Shown here one piece after another: positions 11,701-23,659 of a stretch of DNA of 64,000 nt. How positions within the stretch are numbered: position 1 is the stretch's first letter; every line of letters begins with the position of its first letter. Source of the stretch: Miscanthus floridulus (lineage: Eukaryota > Streptophyta > Magnoliopsida > Poales > Poaceae). The stretch covers positions 37,694,474-37,758,473 of the forward strand of contig NC_089593.1 in the NCBI RefSeq assembly GCF_019320115.1, read 5' to 3'. A program made the translations under genes and the position numbers. Under the pieces are notes generated by a model, which was not told the DNA's origin, did no database searches, and saw nothing but the letters and a program-made list of their open reading frames with translations.

Positions 11701-12402
11701 TGTGAATTTCTACCAATGTGCCGTCGAACCTGTGTAGAGAGTTCCACCAATGTGCCGTCGAACCCGTGTGTTGCGTCTTCATCACATCAGATGGACAGAA
11801 GACCCCGAGAACCGAGATACTAGCCCGTCGTGATAAGCCACGTGTTGTTGCTTTTTTGCTCGCCCTGTCTGCAACTTTGGTGTCAGACAGACAGATAGAT
11901 GCTCTGTAAATTATTTCTTGATGATACTTAAATTCCTCAGTAGTTTCTTTTTTGTTTTGGCCTTGCAGCACAAGCAAGCAGCACTGACGATTAGTCGAAA
12001 GGAGCAGCGACTTCAGATTTCCTTGGGTCGCCTCTCGGGTTGTGATTTGCCGTTGCCACTACCAACTGCTCCCACTCTCTCTCAAGATATCCAAGTTTCC
12101 AATTCCACTGCAGTCTGCACAAGTCTGAGAGTCCACAGGCATGCATGGCGCGCACTAGCTAATCCGGTCCATCGATAGCTACTGCCATTCTCTGAGACTG
12201 AGCTACAGTCTTCCTTTTTTTTTTCCATGTGGACACGGGCAACCATGAGAAGCTTCCCCAATGCAAGCTTGGGGCATTCCCAGCACCAAACATGCATAAA
12301 GTAGAGGAGTTGCCCAAATATACAAATGGTGGTACCATATATTTCTTGTTGGTGCTGTCTTTAACCTTTATTATCTCTCTCCCTGTTTTTTATTTCCTGG
12401 TT
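11701..12402. other. Stretch unique to the block B/C interval, no gene seen
   Basis: It contains a short direct repeat (CCAATGTGCCGTCGAACC at about 11713 and 11748) and scattered short frames without domains. Nothing coding can be supported. Confidence 0.4.
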
Positions 12403-12848
12403 GGCACAAGAATGGTTACAGCAACTCCAACAGTTCGGCTAAAATTACTAGCCAAATTTCATAGTTTAGCTATTTTATAAAATAGAAAACTTCTCAAAAA
12501 AGAAGAGGTCTGCAACAGCTTTGCTTTTTCTCATCATCGGATAGCTAGCATCCATAGTTGGCTTTATATAGCCACCTAAAATTAAGAAATGGCCAGCTTC
12601 CTATTTTACAGAGTTAGATAGCACATCTATTGGAGCCAACTTTTTACTCTATAAATCTTAAAATAGCCTCAATGCTCGACCCTTTTACGACCCAACACGA
12701 CGGGGAAGCGCTCGCGCTCTGCCTGCCGTTTACTCCGCTGGAAAAAAAAAAGAAATAATCGATTCCCTTTCCATTACCGCCGTGGAATGGTTACCTTTGC
12801 ATTGAAGTTGTCGTTCTATAACCAAACAACATCTAAGACCTTCTGTGC
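12403..12848. repeat. Local duplication, partner of 10188-10623
   Basis: It aligns by eye with 10188-10623. It lacks the TAA-flanked MITE that sits at 10627 in the other copy. Confidence 0.75.
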
Positions 12849-12930
12849 CTTTATCTAAAAAAACAACCAGGCGCGTGTTGCGTCAACGTTGACTATCTAT
12901 GCATATCTTTTCACACGCACATGACGCAGA

Positions 12931-13939
12931 TCACCCTGGGCGCTTTTTCACCGAAAACCGAACACCGAACCGAAACCGTACATGAATAGTCAGTAGTTCG
13001 GTTTTTCTGTTCGGTTTCGGTTTCCAGTTCTGTGAAGTTCGGTGTTCGGCTTCGGCTTCGGTTTCTATGCCATACTGAACCGAAGTACCGAGAAACCGAG
13101 TCGGCCCAACATGCCTCCACTCTCACCACACTCCGCAGTCTTGACCGGTGACGGCCCTATCTGAAAACCGCAAGCACTCGCTCCCGTAGGCCACAGCTGT
13201 GCCGCACTGCCCCAAAACCTAACCCTATCCCGGCGCGAGCGAGGGCCAAGGGCTGTGGCAGAGCGACAACGCTAGGGCGAGCGCGAGGTCGCGACGGCGG
13301 CGCGATCGCGAGGCTGGCTCGGGCGCTTCGGGGTTTCGACGGCGCGAGCGCGAGACAGGTAGTGATTCGGCGAGAGTTCTCCCTCCGGCCCTCCCTCACG
13401 CACGGGGCTCCTGCATGTGCACCCCTCCCACAAGTGGAACGGGGCGTCGCTCCCCTAACCCTAGAGGCGGAGGCGGCGGCGGCGCGGCGCCGTGGCGCAA
13501 TGGGGAGCGGCTCACGGCGGGCTGGAGGGGAGCGACGCATCTGCTCGGAGATGGGCGGGGAGCGGCGAATCGACCAAGCAGCAGCGGCGAGCGGCGAGCA
13601 GCGAGTAGCGGCGGCGTCCGGCGAGCTGCAGCGGCGTCCAGCACGCAGGGGCCTAGGCGTAGGCTGCGTAGCTCCCGGGACAGGCCAAGGTGCGACAGCG
13701 GGCAGGGAGGCCACGCCCAGACGCGACGACGAGCAGGACTTGTAGCGGCGGCGACCAGCGGACCAGATGCCCGGGTTAGTTCGGTTAAACCGAAAAAACG
13801 AGCCAAAGAAACCGAAACCGAATTCGTCGGTTTTAAGTTCTCTCACAAACCGATCGGTTGCCATAGCTTGGAAACCGAAATTTTTTTAAACCGAACAAAC
13901 CAAACCGATTTGTCAGTTTAAACCGAATGCCGAGGCTGA
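12931..13939. mobile_element. hAT-like non-autonomous element with GC-rich interior (first copy)
   Basis: Terminal repeats TCACCCTGGGCG and TCAGCCTCGGCA (inverted, 9 of 12 alike) are flanked by near-perfect 8-bp duplications GACGCAGA (12923-12930) and GACACAGA (13940-13947), the hAT hallmark. The copy A empty site reads GACGCAGAGTTGCGTG. AACCGAAAACCGAA-type repeats lie inside both ends. The roughly 600-bp middle is very GC-rich with long overlapping open frames on both strands that match no domain I recognise, perhaps captured host sequence. No transposase is encoded. Confidence 0.7.
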
Positions 13940-14192
13940 GACACAGAGTTGTGTGCCATGCTCATGCATGTGATTCATATGTGTGCATAGTTCCATCAAC
14001 TGGACTGACTCGTCGCGCGCTAGCTAGCTATACCTACTGGAACCTGCAGCGAGTGTGAACCTGGCAACCCCGGGTGGAGCCAAGGTTGACTGACTTCTAA
14101 GCCTGCTTCGACGTAGCTTCAGTACATGTGCCAGCGACATGTGATGTGAACCGGTCTGTATTCGACCGGAGCCTGCACACCTGTGTTATATA

Positions 14193-14423
14193 GCGCCTGT
14201 TTAGATTCTAAAAAATTTTGCGCAGTACTCGTCACATCGAATCTTGCGGCACATGCATAGAGTACTAAATATAGACGAAAAAAAACTAATTGTACAGTTA
14301 TGTGAGAAATCGCGAGACAAAACTTTTGAACCTAATTAATCCATAATTAGACACTAATTGCTAAATACAAACGAAAGTGCTACAGTAGCCAAACTGCAAA
14401 AAAATTTGAATCTAAACGGGGCC
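14193..14423. mobile_element. MITE (GCGCCTGTTTAGATTC / GAATCTAAACGGGGCC), ATA target duplication
   Basis: The inverted ends are flanked by ATA (14190-14192 and 14424-14426). Copies A and B show the uninterrupted site TATTATATACTTCC. The interior carries TGCTACAGTAGCCAAA and CCTAATTAATCCATAATTAG blocks. Confidence 0.85.
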
Positions 14424-14808
14424 ATACTTCCCGTACCAAAATAAATGTCATTCTCAGTTAAATATTTTTAACTTTAACTAAATATATATAAGAAAATATG
14501 AATATTTAGAGTCCATAATTCGTATCATTAGATGAATCATTATATATATATAATAATAATAAACTTATTTATGGATATAAATGTTGTTTCTATTTTATAA
14601 AAAAATCCAGTGAAACTTAAGAAAGTTTGACTAGCATGTATTCTATAGTGATATTTATTTTGGAATGAAGGGACTATAATTTTTTATATTTTATATTGTC
14701 CTGAAATGGTCACTTGAGGCTACAGGAACATGTTGTTTGTGTCAGAATCACATGATGACATGTACACACCCTTTGTATTGTTAAGAACAAATGGATCGGA
14801 TTCTCGTC

Positions 14809-15279
14809 TGTGGGGGTATTAACCCCTATACCCTTACGGCTAGGCTTGGGCCGGCTCGGATCAGGGGGTCCGGTCCACTAGAAGACGACGCGCGGCCTGG
14901 CCAACCTGTTCGGAGCCCCGCGCAAGGAGTCAAAGCAGATTTAGAGATCAAGCAAGATCCTGGTCGGTTAGAATAGGAATCCTTATCCGGCCACCTATAG
15001 CAATTGTAATTGGCTAGGATTAGTTTCCAGATCTGTAACCCTGCCCCCCGGACTATATAAGGCGGGCAGGGGACCCCTCTAAAAAACATCTCTCATTGAC
15101 ATACAACAATACAATCAGATGTAGGACGTAGGTATTACGCCTTTACAGCGGCCGAACCTGGATAAAACCTTGTGTCTGTCTTGCGTTACTATCTTGTTTG
15201 TTGCTTGCGCATCTGTCTGCCGATAATCTACTACCTTGGGCATACCCCTAGGTAGACTGCAAACCATATTTCGTCGACA
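14809..15279 (+). repeat. 5' LTR of the Tat-like element
   Basis: It starts TGTGGGGGTATTAACCCC and ends TTTCGTCGACA, directly followed by TGGCGCGCCAGGTAGGGGG. A TATA box (TATATAA, 15054-15060) lies within it. Its start and tail resemble the LTRs at 22932 and 26045, which suggests related families. Confidence 0.8.
15054..15060 (+). promoter_or_regulatory. LTR TATA box
   Basis: GGACTATATAAGGCGGG is a clear core promoter in the LTR, about 225 bp before its end. Confidence 0.6.
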
Positions 15280-15280
15280 G

Positions 15281-15299
15281 TGGCGCGCCAGGTAGGGGG
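15281..15299 (+). other. Primer-binding site
   Basis: TGGCGCGCCAGGTAGGGGG begins one base after the LTR end, as expected for the tRNA primer site of this gypsy group. The same sequence occurs next to the LTR at 26045 in the opposite orientation. Confidence 0.6.
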
Positions 15300-15327
15300 T
15301 GTGCGTACTGCTCTCCAAGCGAACAAG

Positions 15328-17585
15328 ATGGTCATCATCTCCGGCTTCGTGGCTACGCCGAACGGCCTTACGTTCACCATCAGCCAGATCACCTGGACCA
15401 CCGGCTCCGACGACTTCATCGCTATGACCACGGAGGAGGCGCGGATTCAATCTGCGTCGACCACTGCTTCACCTGCATCGGCTATGACTCCGACCACGGT
15501 GGATCTGGCTCCGACCACGATGGATCTGGCTCCGACCATGGTGGATCTGACTCCGACCACGCCCGCATCGTCTTCAGCCACGCCGACAACCCATCGTCCG
15601 CTTTCTCGCTACAAAGGGAAGCAGATCGACAACACCGACCTGCTCGACTCCATTGATCGGGTCAGCACCAAACTTGCTGAAACCCTAGCTCTGGTAAGTT
15701 CAATTCAAAGTCAACCTAATGAGCAGGTAACCGCAACCCACAACAGATCTACCCGACCAGCTCAGGCCAGTCGTCCTGCACGACTCGGTACAGATCTCAT
15801 GGTCACATCTACTCCTGAAGGGCGCTCCGCTCGTCGCCGGCCAGCCTCCGCAACGGGTCTCCGGCTCTCCGAGTACGAAGCCTCGATGGAGAACTACCAG
15901 GCCCAGCCCTACGGCCTACGAAACACTGCCTCCAACTACGCGTACAATATACAACGCTGCTCGGATTGGTGTTTTATACATCGACCTCGGCCGAAGCCAC
16001 GCAACTTCGTCAACATGGTTCGGATTGAGGATTATCAAGAAGGATCCGTCCACATAGTCCAAGAGGGTGGCTCCAGCTCCTCGTCTGGCATCGCATCTAA
16101 TGCCTCTATCCGCACAGAGCTCCAGCCTCATGACGATGAAGGCGTTGAATATGATCTGGATATCCCAGACCACGCCTTGGGTTCCCACAGTTCCCGTCTT
16201 TCCCACCAAGGCGAGGGGACTTGATCAATGTTGTCAGTAATGACGAACCACCGGCAGTCGGCGAAACGGAACAAGAAAGGCTCGCACGCGAAGCACGCAA
16301 TATTGACCGGTTTAATCGCCGACAAATCGAAGCCGAAGCAGAAGAGGAGGCACGACGCATAAGGGTCCAGCCACGCGACCTCAACAATGCCTTTGACAGG
16401 GTGGGGGACAAACAGGTCTTCAGGACTCCAAGCGCCAACGTAGCTGTCGCTATGGCGACAATGCAACGGCTACCCAATACCTCAGAAACCCAAGCAGTTC
16501 ACGACGATATACAAGCTTACCTGATGGCTGCTATGGCCCAGACCGCAGAGATCGTAAATCAAGCCCGGGCTCCATCCGTCTCAGTCGAATCAAGCCACAG
16601 CCGCCAGTACTCAAGTCGCTCACAGCCACCCAACCAACGTGGCTTGTGCAACAACAACCCATCAGACAACCGTCAAGGCGGAAATGGTGGCCATGATGGT
16701 GGTCGGGACGACAACCGCCATCGGGAGGACAACCGCCGTGACGTTCGGGACAACAATCACCGAGACAACCGCGATAATCGCCGCGATAACCACGGTCGCA
16801 GGGCTAATCAGGATGGCAACTGAGATCGCCGTGATGGCAATAACAATCTCCGCCATTACCTCGGAGGACGTGATCTACGTGATCGCATCAACCAAAGAGC
16901 CAACGATCGTGCATCCCACGAAAGCTATCGCCGTATGGAATATGATACTGCCCACGGGCCACCGAGTTTGAAGCAGTTTACTCTGCACCTTCGCCAAGTC
17001 ATATGGCCCAAGAACTTCAAGCTCGAAAAACTTCAGAAGTACGACGGCAAGGAGAACCCTGAATTATGGGTCATGCTCTATGAAACTGCGTGCAGATCAG
17101 CCATGGCTGATGAGCACGTCATGTCTAACTACTTCCCAGTCATTGTTGGCCATGCAGGTCACCAATGGCTGGTCAGCTTGCCGGCAAACTACTTTGATTC
17201 TTGGCAAGAGCTCAAGCAAGCCTTCATCGACAACTTCATTGCTACTTGCGAGCAGCCCGACAACAAATATGATCTACAGCGGATTCGAGATCGGAAAGAT
17301 GAGCCACTGCACGAGTACGTCCGGCGTTTCTCGGAGATGCACATCAAGGTTCCGTCAATCTCCGACAATGAGGCAATCGAGGATTTCATCACTGGCCTCT
17401 GCTTCCACAATGCCCTATGGGACAAGCTCCTCCGCAAGAGACCCGAATCAGTCACAGCGCTCCTGGCCACTGCCAAGAAATATGCGAATGCCGACGACGC
17501 TAAAAAGATAATTATCGAAGAAGTAGCAAGGGTTCCACGCTCCGACCACCCCCCCACACCGCGACGACTATCGCGGCAACCGTGA
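15328..17585 (+). pseudogene. gag region of the Tat-like element, broken
   Basis: The reading begins at an ATG at 15328 inside a longer open stretch and is interrupted by TGA at 16222 and 16821 with frame changes. The best capsid-like portion is 16935-17585 (LHLRQVIWPKNFKLEKLQKY, then a typical retrotransposon gag run with PLHEYVRRFSEM). Before it lies a low-complexity, Asn/Arg/Asp-rich stretch (16640-16830). It would form the particle core. The stops make a full product impossible. Confidence 0.8.
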
Positions 17586-18807
17586 TCGGAACGATAATTT
17601 TGACCGCCGCAACCAGCGCAACGACTCCCGCGACCACCACGACCAATGTAATCAGCGACATAACCGCCATGACGATTACAGGGGCAAGCGTGCTCGGGAA
17701 GACGACGGCGAGGTCAACACCGTTAAAAAAGGTGGCGGACGTTGTAACTACGTAGAAGACTATGCCAAAGCATTGAAAGGGCCCTGCCAGCTCCATCCCA
17801 AGTCAAACCATACCATGGAGAATTGCCGCGTTCTTAAGTCTATCTACACGCGTCAATAGGCTCCGGATACATCCAACAAGCCTAACGACGCAAGGGAACA
17901 GCGCAACGAGGACAACGATGATGAAGACGCAGATCCCCGCCACAAGTACGTCAAGCCAACTGATCGCATGCACACCATCATTGGAGGCAAAGTGTCCATC
18001 GAGACCAAACGAGAACGCAAGCTGCTCGCCCGTGCTTGCTTGAACGTGGCCAACACCGACAACCTCATCGTCGATCCGTGGCTCCCTCCTTGGTCTCACC
18101 GCGAGATCTCCTTCAGCAGAAAGGACCAATGGGCCACAATACCTGAACCAGGACGTTTTTCCCTGGTCCTCGATCCTTGTATCAACAAGTTTTAGTTCGA
18201 TAGAGTGCTGATTGACGGCGGCAGCTCCATCGATATACTGTTCAAGAAAAGTCTGCTGGCCCTGAAGATAACCCAGATGGATCTCAAGCCATACGAGGCA
18301 CAGTTCTGGGGTGTTCTCCTCGGATAGAGCTCTACACCTCTCGGGCAGATCACGCTACCTGTGCAGTTTAGGACCCTGGACCACTTCCACACCGACTACG
18401 TTAACTTCGTGGTCGCTGACTTCGACGGCACCTACCATGCTATCCTTGGTCGACCATCGCTCACCAAGTTCATGGCCATACCTCATTACAGGTATTTGGT
18501 GCTCAAGATGCCTACCGAGAAAGGAGTTCTAACTCTCAAGGGCAACGTATACGCAGCTTATACCTGCGAGAACGACAGCTTTAAAATAGTAGAGGCTCAC
18601 GACCTCTCTATTCGCATGGTTGAGACCATGCTCGACGCCAAGAAGACCCCAGCCGGCCACTTGGAGATCCTAGAGCTTGAGGCTCCACGCAAGAACATCA
18701 AGTCTAAGGAGCACAAGGTGATCCAGCTGGTCGACGGTGATCCCAGCAAAACGGCCCTTATCAGGGCCAACCTAGATCCAAAATAGGAAGACGCGCTCAT
18801 CAGGTTC
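17586..18807 (+). pseudogene. Gag tail and aspartic protease region, broken
   Basis: The frame continues with Asp/Arg-rich linker sequence, then a protease-like segment with IDGGSS at about 18211-18228 (the D-G-G form used by Tat elements) and ILGRPSLTKF at about 18442-18471. In-frame stops occur at about 17858, 18193, 18325 and 18784. Confidence 0.75.
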
Positions 18808-19746
18808 TTGAGGAGCAACATGGATGTGTTCACATGGAAACCTGCTGACATGCCCGGTGTACCTTGGAATCTAATCGAGCACTCCTTGAATGTCAACGGC
18901 AAGGCCAAACCTATCAAGCAGAAGCTACGATGGTTCACTCGTGACAAGAAGGAGGCGATTAGGATAGAAGTTACATGGCTTTTAGCAGCCGGATTTATCA
19001 AAGAAGTGTATCATCCGGAGTGGTTAGCCAACCCGATTCTTGTACGCAAAAAGAATAATGAATGGAGAATGTGCGTTGATTATACCAATCTCAACAAATA
19101 CTGCCCTAAAGACCCCTTCAGCTTACCTTGCATAGACAAGGTCATAGATTCAACCGCCGGTTGCGAGCTGCTTTCCTTTCTCGATTGCTACTCTGGTTAT
19201 CACCAGATCGCTCTAAAAAAGGACGACCAGATCAAGACATCTTTTATCACGCCTTTCGGCGCCTACTGCTACACGACCATGTCATTCGGGCTCAAGAACG
19301 CCAGGGCTACCTATCAACGTGCCATACAGGCCTGCCTCAAAGATGAGATAAAAGATGACCTCGTCGAGGCTTATGTCAACGATGTAGTTGTCAAGACCAA
19401 GGAAGCACATACCCTTGTTGATGACCTGGCACGCACCTTTGCAGCCCTTAATACATTCCAATGGAAGTTAAACCCAAAGAAGTGCATCTTTGGTGTTCCT
19501 TCTGGTATATTGCTTGGCAACGTCGTCAGTCACGATGGCATACGCCCTAACCCAGAGAAAGTCAAAGCTGTCTTAGACATGAAGCCTCCCAAAAAGGTGA
19601 AGGATGTCCAAAAGCTTACCGGATACATGGCTGCTCTTAGTCGTTTCATATCAAGATTAGGAGAGAAAGGACTACCATTTTTCAAGCTGCTCAAAGCATC
19701 CAAGAGTTTTGAGTGGTCAGAGGAAGTAGATGCTGCCTTCACATAG
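18808..19746 (+). pseudogene. Reverse transcriptase of the Tat-like element; catalytic Asp lost
   Basis: RT motifs follow in order: MCVDYTNLNKYCPKDPFSLP, FLDCYSGYHQIAL, TPFGAYCYTTMSFGLKNA, then the catalytic box at about 19372-19389. The box reads YVND instead of YVDD, so the first catalytic Asp is Asn. The RT-RNase H connection follows (VQKLTGYMAALSRFISR). The frame ends in TAG at 19744-19746. Both the stop and the active-site change indicate a dead enzyme. Confidence 0.88.
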
Positions 19747-20190
19747 CTGAAACAATACCTTACATCACCTCTGGTCCTCACTGCTCCCAAAGAAGATGAA
19801 ACTCTCCTACTTTACATTACAGCAACTAATCGGGTGGTCTCCATTGCCATGGTGGTCGAGCACGATGAGCCTAGCCACACCTATAAGGTACAGCAACCAA
19901 TCTATTTCATCAGTGAGGTACTCAATGAATCCAAGACCAGGTACCCACAGATTCAGAAACTGATCTACGCCATACTGATAACATCCTAAAAGTTGAAACA
20001 TTACTTCGATGGATATCGTTTGGTGGTCATGACTGAGTACCCTCTGGGAGACATCATTTGCAATAAGGATACGAATGGGCGCATCGTCAAATGGGCAATG
20101 GAGCTATGCCCTTTCTCCTTGGAATTTGCAAGCCGTACTACAATCAAGTCTCATGCACTCGTCGATTTCATCGTCGAGTGAACAGACTTA
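19747..20190 (+). pseudogene. First RNase H region of the Tat-like element
   Basis: Continuation after the stop shows IYFISEVLNESKTRYPQIQK and LKHYFDGYRLVVMTEYPLGD, typical of the RT-linked RNase H of gypsy elements. There is an additional stop at about 19987. Confidence 0.75.
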
Positions 20191-20214
20191 AGCACACCTG
20201 CCTCTCGAGGGCCC

Positions 20215-20604
20215 GATGAGTATTGGAAGATGTACTTTGACAGCTCTCTCAACATCGATGGTGCAGGAGCAGGAGTCCTTTTCGTGTCACCATCCAAGGA
20301 GTAGATCTGGTATGTCCTCAGGATTTATTTCCCAACATCTAATAACGCCACCGAGTACGAAGCATGCCTGCATGGTTTGCGCATTGCGGTCGAGCTTAGT
20401 GTCAAACGTCTCTATATCTACGAAGACTCGGCTCTGGTCATCAACCAACTCAACAAGGACTGGGACACGACCAGTGAAAAGATGGATGCATACTGCAAAT
20501 CGATCAGAAAGCTGGAAGGCAAGTTCTACGGCATCGAGTACACACACGTGGTCCGGGACAAAAATCAAGCAGCAGATGCGCTGTCAAAGTTAGGATCATC
20601 CTGA
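20215..20604 (+). pseudogene. Second RNase H domain (Tat lineage marker)
   Basis: Readable motifs are MYFDSSLNIDGAGAGV, ATEYEACLHGLRIAVEL and YEDSALVINQLN, ending VRDKNQAADALSKL. These match the additional archaeal/plant-like RNase H found in Tat elements. The acidic residues (FD, E in TEYEA, ED, and D in AADAL) are visible. There are in-frame stops at about 20302 and 20602. Confidence 0.8.
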
Positions 20605-20689
20605 GCCAAAGTCCCACATGGTGTATTCGTTCAAGACCTGCTCACGCCTTCCATCGAAGAGGAAGATCCCACAGTCGACAAGCCTCCAG

Positions 20690-21867
20690 ACCAGCTTTTT
20701 GTGGCTACAGTTCTGGCGTCAAACACCATCGAACCACCTCCGACCACTAAGAAGCTTGACTGGAGAGTACCTTTCATCAAGTACCTGACAGATGGTAGCG
20801 GTTACACCGATCGGACAGAAAATGAACGCCTAATGCGGCGTAGTAAGCAGTATCTGCTCGTCGATGGCAAATTGTGGCGCAAGAACGCAAGGGAAGAAAT
20901 CTTGATGAAGTGTATAACCTAGGAGGATGGTGAACATCTCCTGGACCAAATCCACTCTGGCTCCTGTGGCAACCACGCGGCCTCAAGAACGCTGGTTGGC
21001 AAGGCTTTCCAAGCAGGGTTTTATTGGCCGTCAGCTGTAGCCGATGCAGAGAAGCTAGTCCGCCATTGTGAGGGTTATCAGTTCTTCGCTAAGAGAATCC
21101 ACATACTAGCACATGAGATTCAGACAATACCAGCCTCTTAGCCTTTCGCATGTTGGGGACCGGATATGATCGGGCCCTTTAAGCCAGCTCCTGGGGAATT
21201 TACATGTATCTTTGTGCTAATCGACAAATTTTCTAAGTGGATAGAGTACATGCCTCTGGTACAGGCATCTTCAGAAAAGCCATCATGTTCATCGACCAGG
21301 TCATCCATCGCTTCGGCATACCCAACAGCATCATCACTGATCTGGGTACTCAGTTCACCGGGAACGCTTTTTGGGACTTCTGCGATGAAAGGAGCATAGT
21401 GGTAAAATACGTCTCGGTGGCACACCCTAGAGCTAATGGATAGGTCGAGCGGGCAAATGGTATGATCTTGGACGCACTTAAGAAGAGGATGTACAGAGAA
21501 AATGACAAAGCTCCCAGAAGATGGCTCAAAGAGTTACCAGCCGTGGTCTGGGGCCTCAGAACCCAGCCCAGTCGCAATATCATCGTATCACCATACTATT
21601 ATGGTTTACGGTGCTGAGGCAGTGCTTCCAGCAGATATAGCCTTCAGATCAGCATGGGTAGAGAACTTCAACGAGGACAAGGCCAATGAAGCGCGGGAGC
21701 TAGAAGTGAATAGTGTAGAAGAGAAGCGGCTCGATTCTTGCGTACGTACAGCCAAATACCTTGCTGTTTTGCGTAGGTACTACAACAAGAACGTTAAGGA
21801 GCGGTTCTTTGTGGTCAGGGACCTGGTCCTGAAGTGGAAGACGAATCAGGCTGGTGTCCACAAACTC
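20690..21867 (+). pseudogene. Integrase of the Tat-like element, truncated
   Basis: The zinc-binding end is recognisable but its final C-x-x-C reads CEGYQ, losing one Cys. The core has WGPDMIGPF, SIITDLGTQFTGNAFWDFC and a stop just before VERANG, so the catalytic D, D and E positions can be located. The C-terminal part stops at about 21867, where flanking repeat begins. There are several stops (about 20920, 21139, 21441). Confidence 0.82.
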
Positions 21868-22931
21868 TTTGTATTGTTAAGAACAAATGGATCAGATTCT
21901 CATCCATTTGGCCTAATTGGCTAAATAAAAATCATCGTTGTAAGCTAGCTAGGAAAGACAGCGATTGTGACGGACAAATGGATCGGATTCTCCTCCATTT
22001 GGCCTAATTGGCTAAATAAAAATCATCGTTGTAAGCTAGCTAGGAAAGACTGATTATGACCTCTTAAGTTCTTTGTTTGAATGGATCGGTACATGCAACT
22101 CAATATAGTATCAAAAACTATAAATCTTGAGTTAACTAGTATAATAAAATAAAATAATTGTTGCTTATTCCATGTAATAGGCCCTAGGGAGCCTCTCCAA
22201 TCAACCTTACGTTGTTGTAAGAATCACTAATACAGCTGGGCTTTAGAGGTGGATGGCTTACCTCCAGCTCTCTTATTTCGTCCCTACAAGTTGCCTCTAG
22301 AAATCGATTTGTAGAGGCGGTTGTATTTTGAGCCACCTCTACAAATCGTTGTCTAGAAATTACAAATTTAGGCAAAAGGGGGGGGGGGAGCCAAAAAAAG
22401 CATTTTTTAAATCAAGAGACCTTAATTATTTGCATGCTGCATAGCCACCGGCACTCAAACTCAGGACCTGTTGCTTCATGCGTTTGTCCCCTAACCACTC
22501 CACCCATACAACACTTATGTTCAAATGGGATATTCATTCTCCTCATTTTATCTTTATTCAGTTTTCAAATGAGTATTTGAGACCCTAAATGAATTCGAAT
22601 GAAAATATTGTCAACTACAAAGTTGCATAACTTTTTGAGATCTACGACTTTCATTTTGGTCGTTTCTCCATCCGAGATCGTTTGAAAAAATTCAAATTTC
22701 TAATGTGAGAAGTTCAAGCGTAATTTTTCACGCATAGATGATTTCAAATAAAAAAGTTTTTAACTATAAAGTTGCATACTTTTCGAGATCTATAACTTTT
22801 GTTTTGATTGTTTCTCCATCCGAGGGCGTTTGAAAATCCAAATCTCAAATGTGAGAAATTCAAGCGTAAATTACCATGCATAGATAATTTCAAAGAAAAA
22901 AGTTGTCAAGTATAAAAGTTGCATAACTTTT
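21868..22931. repeat. Local duplicated block, copy D (left part)
   Basis: This matches 8008-9250 of copy A: ATGGATCxGATTCTCxTCC markers, the TAGAGGCGG elements and the 145-bp tandem repeats. It is split by the LTR element at 22932 and resumes at 26448. Confidence 0.8.
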
Positions 22932-23329
22932 TATCGACAGAATATCGTCGGCAGTCCTCCGAGGGGTATCCCGCGATGGTAGATTTGTCGGTGGGGGTGC
23001 GCGTAATCAGGAACCGGATGGTGACACAAGGCGTAGAGACAGCGATTTAGATATGTTCGGGCCGTCTGATCGACGTAATACCCTACGTCATGTGTCTTTG
23101 TTGTATTGTATTGATTTGTATGTAGATCCGATCTGATAGATCCTATCCGCTAGGAGACCCCTACCTCTCTTTATATACTCTAGAGGAGGTAGGGTTACAA
23201 GTAAAGTAGCCTATTTGGTAATATACAATGTCTTGCGGTGCACGTCGAGCAGCGCCGTGCACGCCTTGATCTTGTGGGCTGGGCCACTCCTGATGGTGCG
23301 GCCCATGTCTTGGGGGTCATACCCCCATA
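22932..23329 (-). repeat. LTR (3' LTR in element orientation)
   Basis: It is nearly identical to 26045-26442, with a handful of substitutions including the terminal G-to-A that turns the edge TGTCGACA into TATCGACA. A TATA motif lies at 23171-23177 (minus strand). Confidence 0.92.
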
Positions 23330-23659
23330 GCTAGTCCCCGAGCCTGACAGTAGGTGACATAGTCATGTGGTGCCAGGGTCATAAAGTAGAAAACCAGCCG
23401 AGCAGACAGCTAGTCCCCGGGCGTAGCCTCTAGACGAGAACAAGCACATTCACCGCAAGGTGAAGTGTGCCCACTTAGTCTCCGAGCCTGCTGGAAGATG
23501 AGGAATGAATCTTGTAGCAGGGTCAAAGAAAAAGAAGTCTGAAAGCTTGCCGACGTCGTCCGACATGTGCGTATCAAGACCCCAGACATGCTGCCCAAGA
23601 TCAGCACCCTGATCCGAACAGCATGGAGCAGCTTGATAGCACACCGACGAGGCGTAACA

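Larger units (their letters stand above)
12840..14808. repeat. Local duplicated block, copy C
   Basis: It carries the same markers as A and B (CATAGTTCCATCAACTGGAC at about 13987, ACATGTGCCAGCGACATGTG at about 14125). It is interrupted by an hAT-like element and a MITE, and ends where the LTR element at 14809 begins, inside the ATGGATCGGATTCTCGTC marker. Confidence 0.75.
14809..21867 (+). mobile_element. Ty3/gypsy retrotransposon, Tat-like, 3'-truncated
   Basis: Order is 5' LTR, primer-binding site, gag, protease, reverse transcriptase, RNase H, a second RNase H, integrase. The extra RNase H between pol RNase H and integrase is typical of the Tat lineage. The sequence stops inside the integrase C-terminal region at about 21867 and runs straight into CTTTGTATTGTTAAGAAC, a marker of the local duplicated block. 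That same marker also precedes the 5' LTR (about 14779-14808). There is no 3' LTR or polypurine tract. Many stops and frameshifts make it inactive. Confidence 0.88.

Noticed and set aside
13157..13921. Overlapping 127-235 residue frames on both strands
   Set aside because: GC-rich interior of an hAT-like element; Arg/Ala/Pro-rich on both strands with no domain or splice structure.
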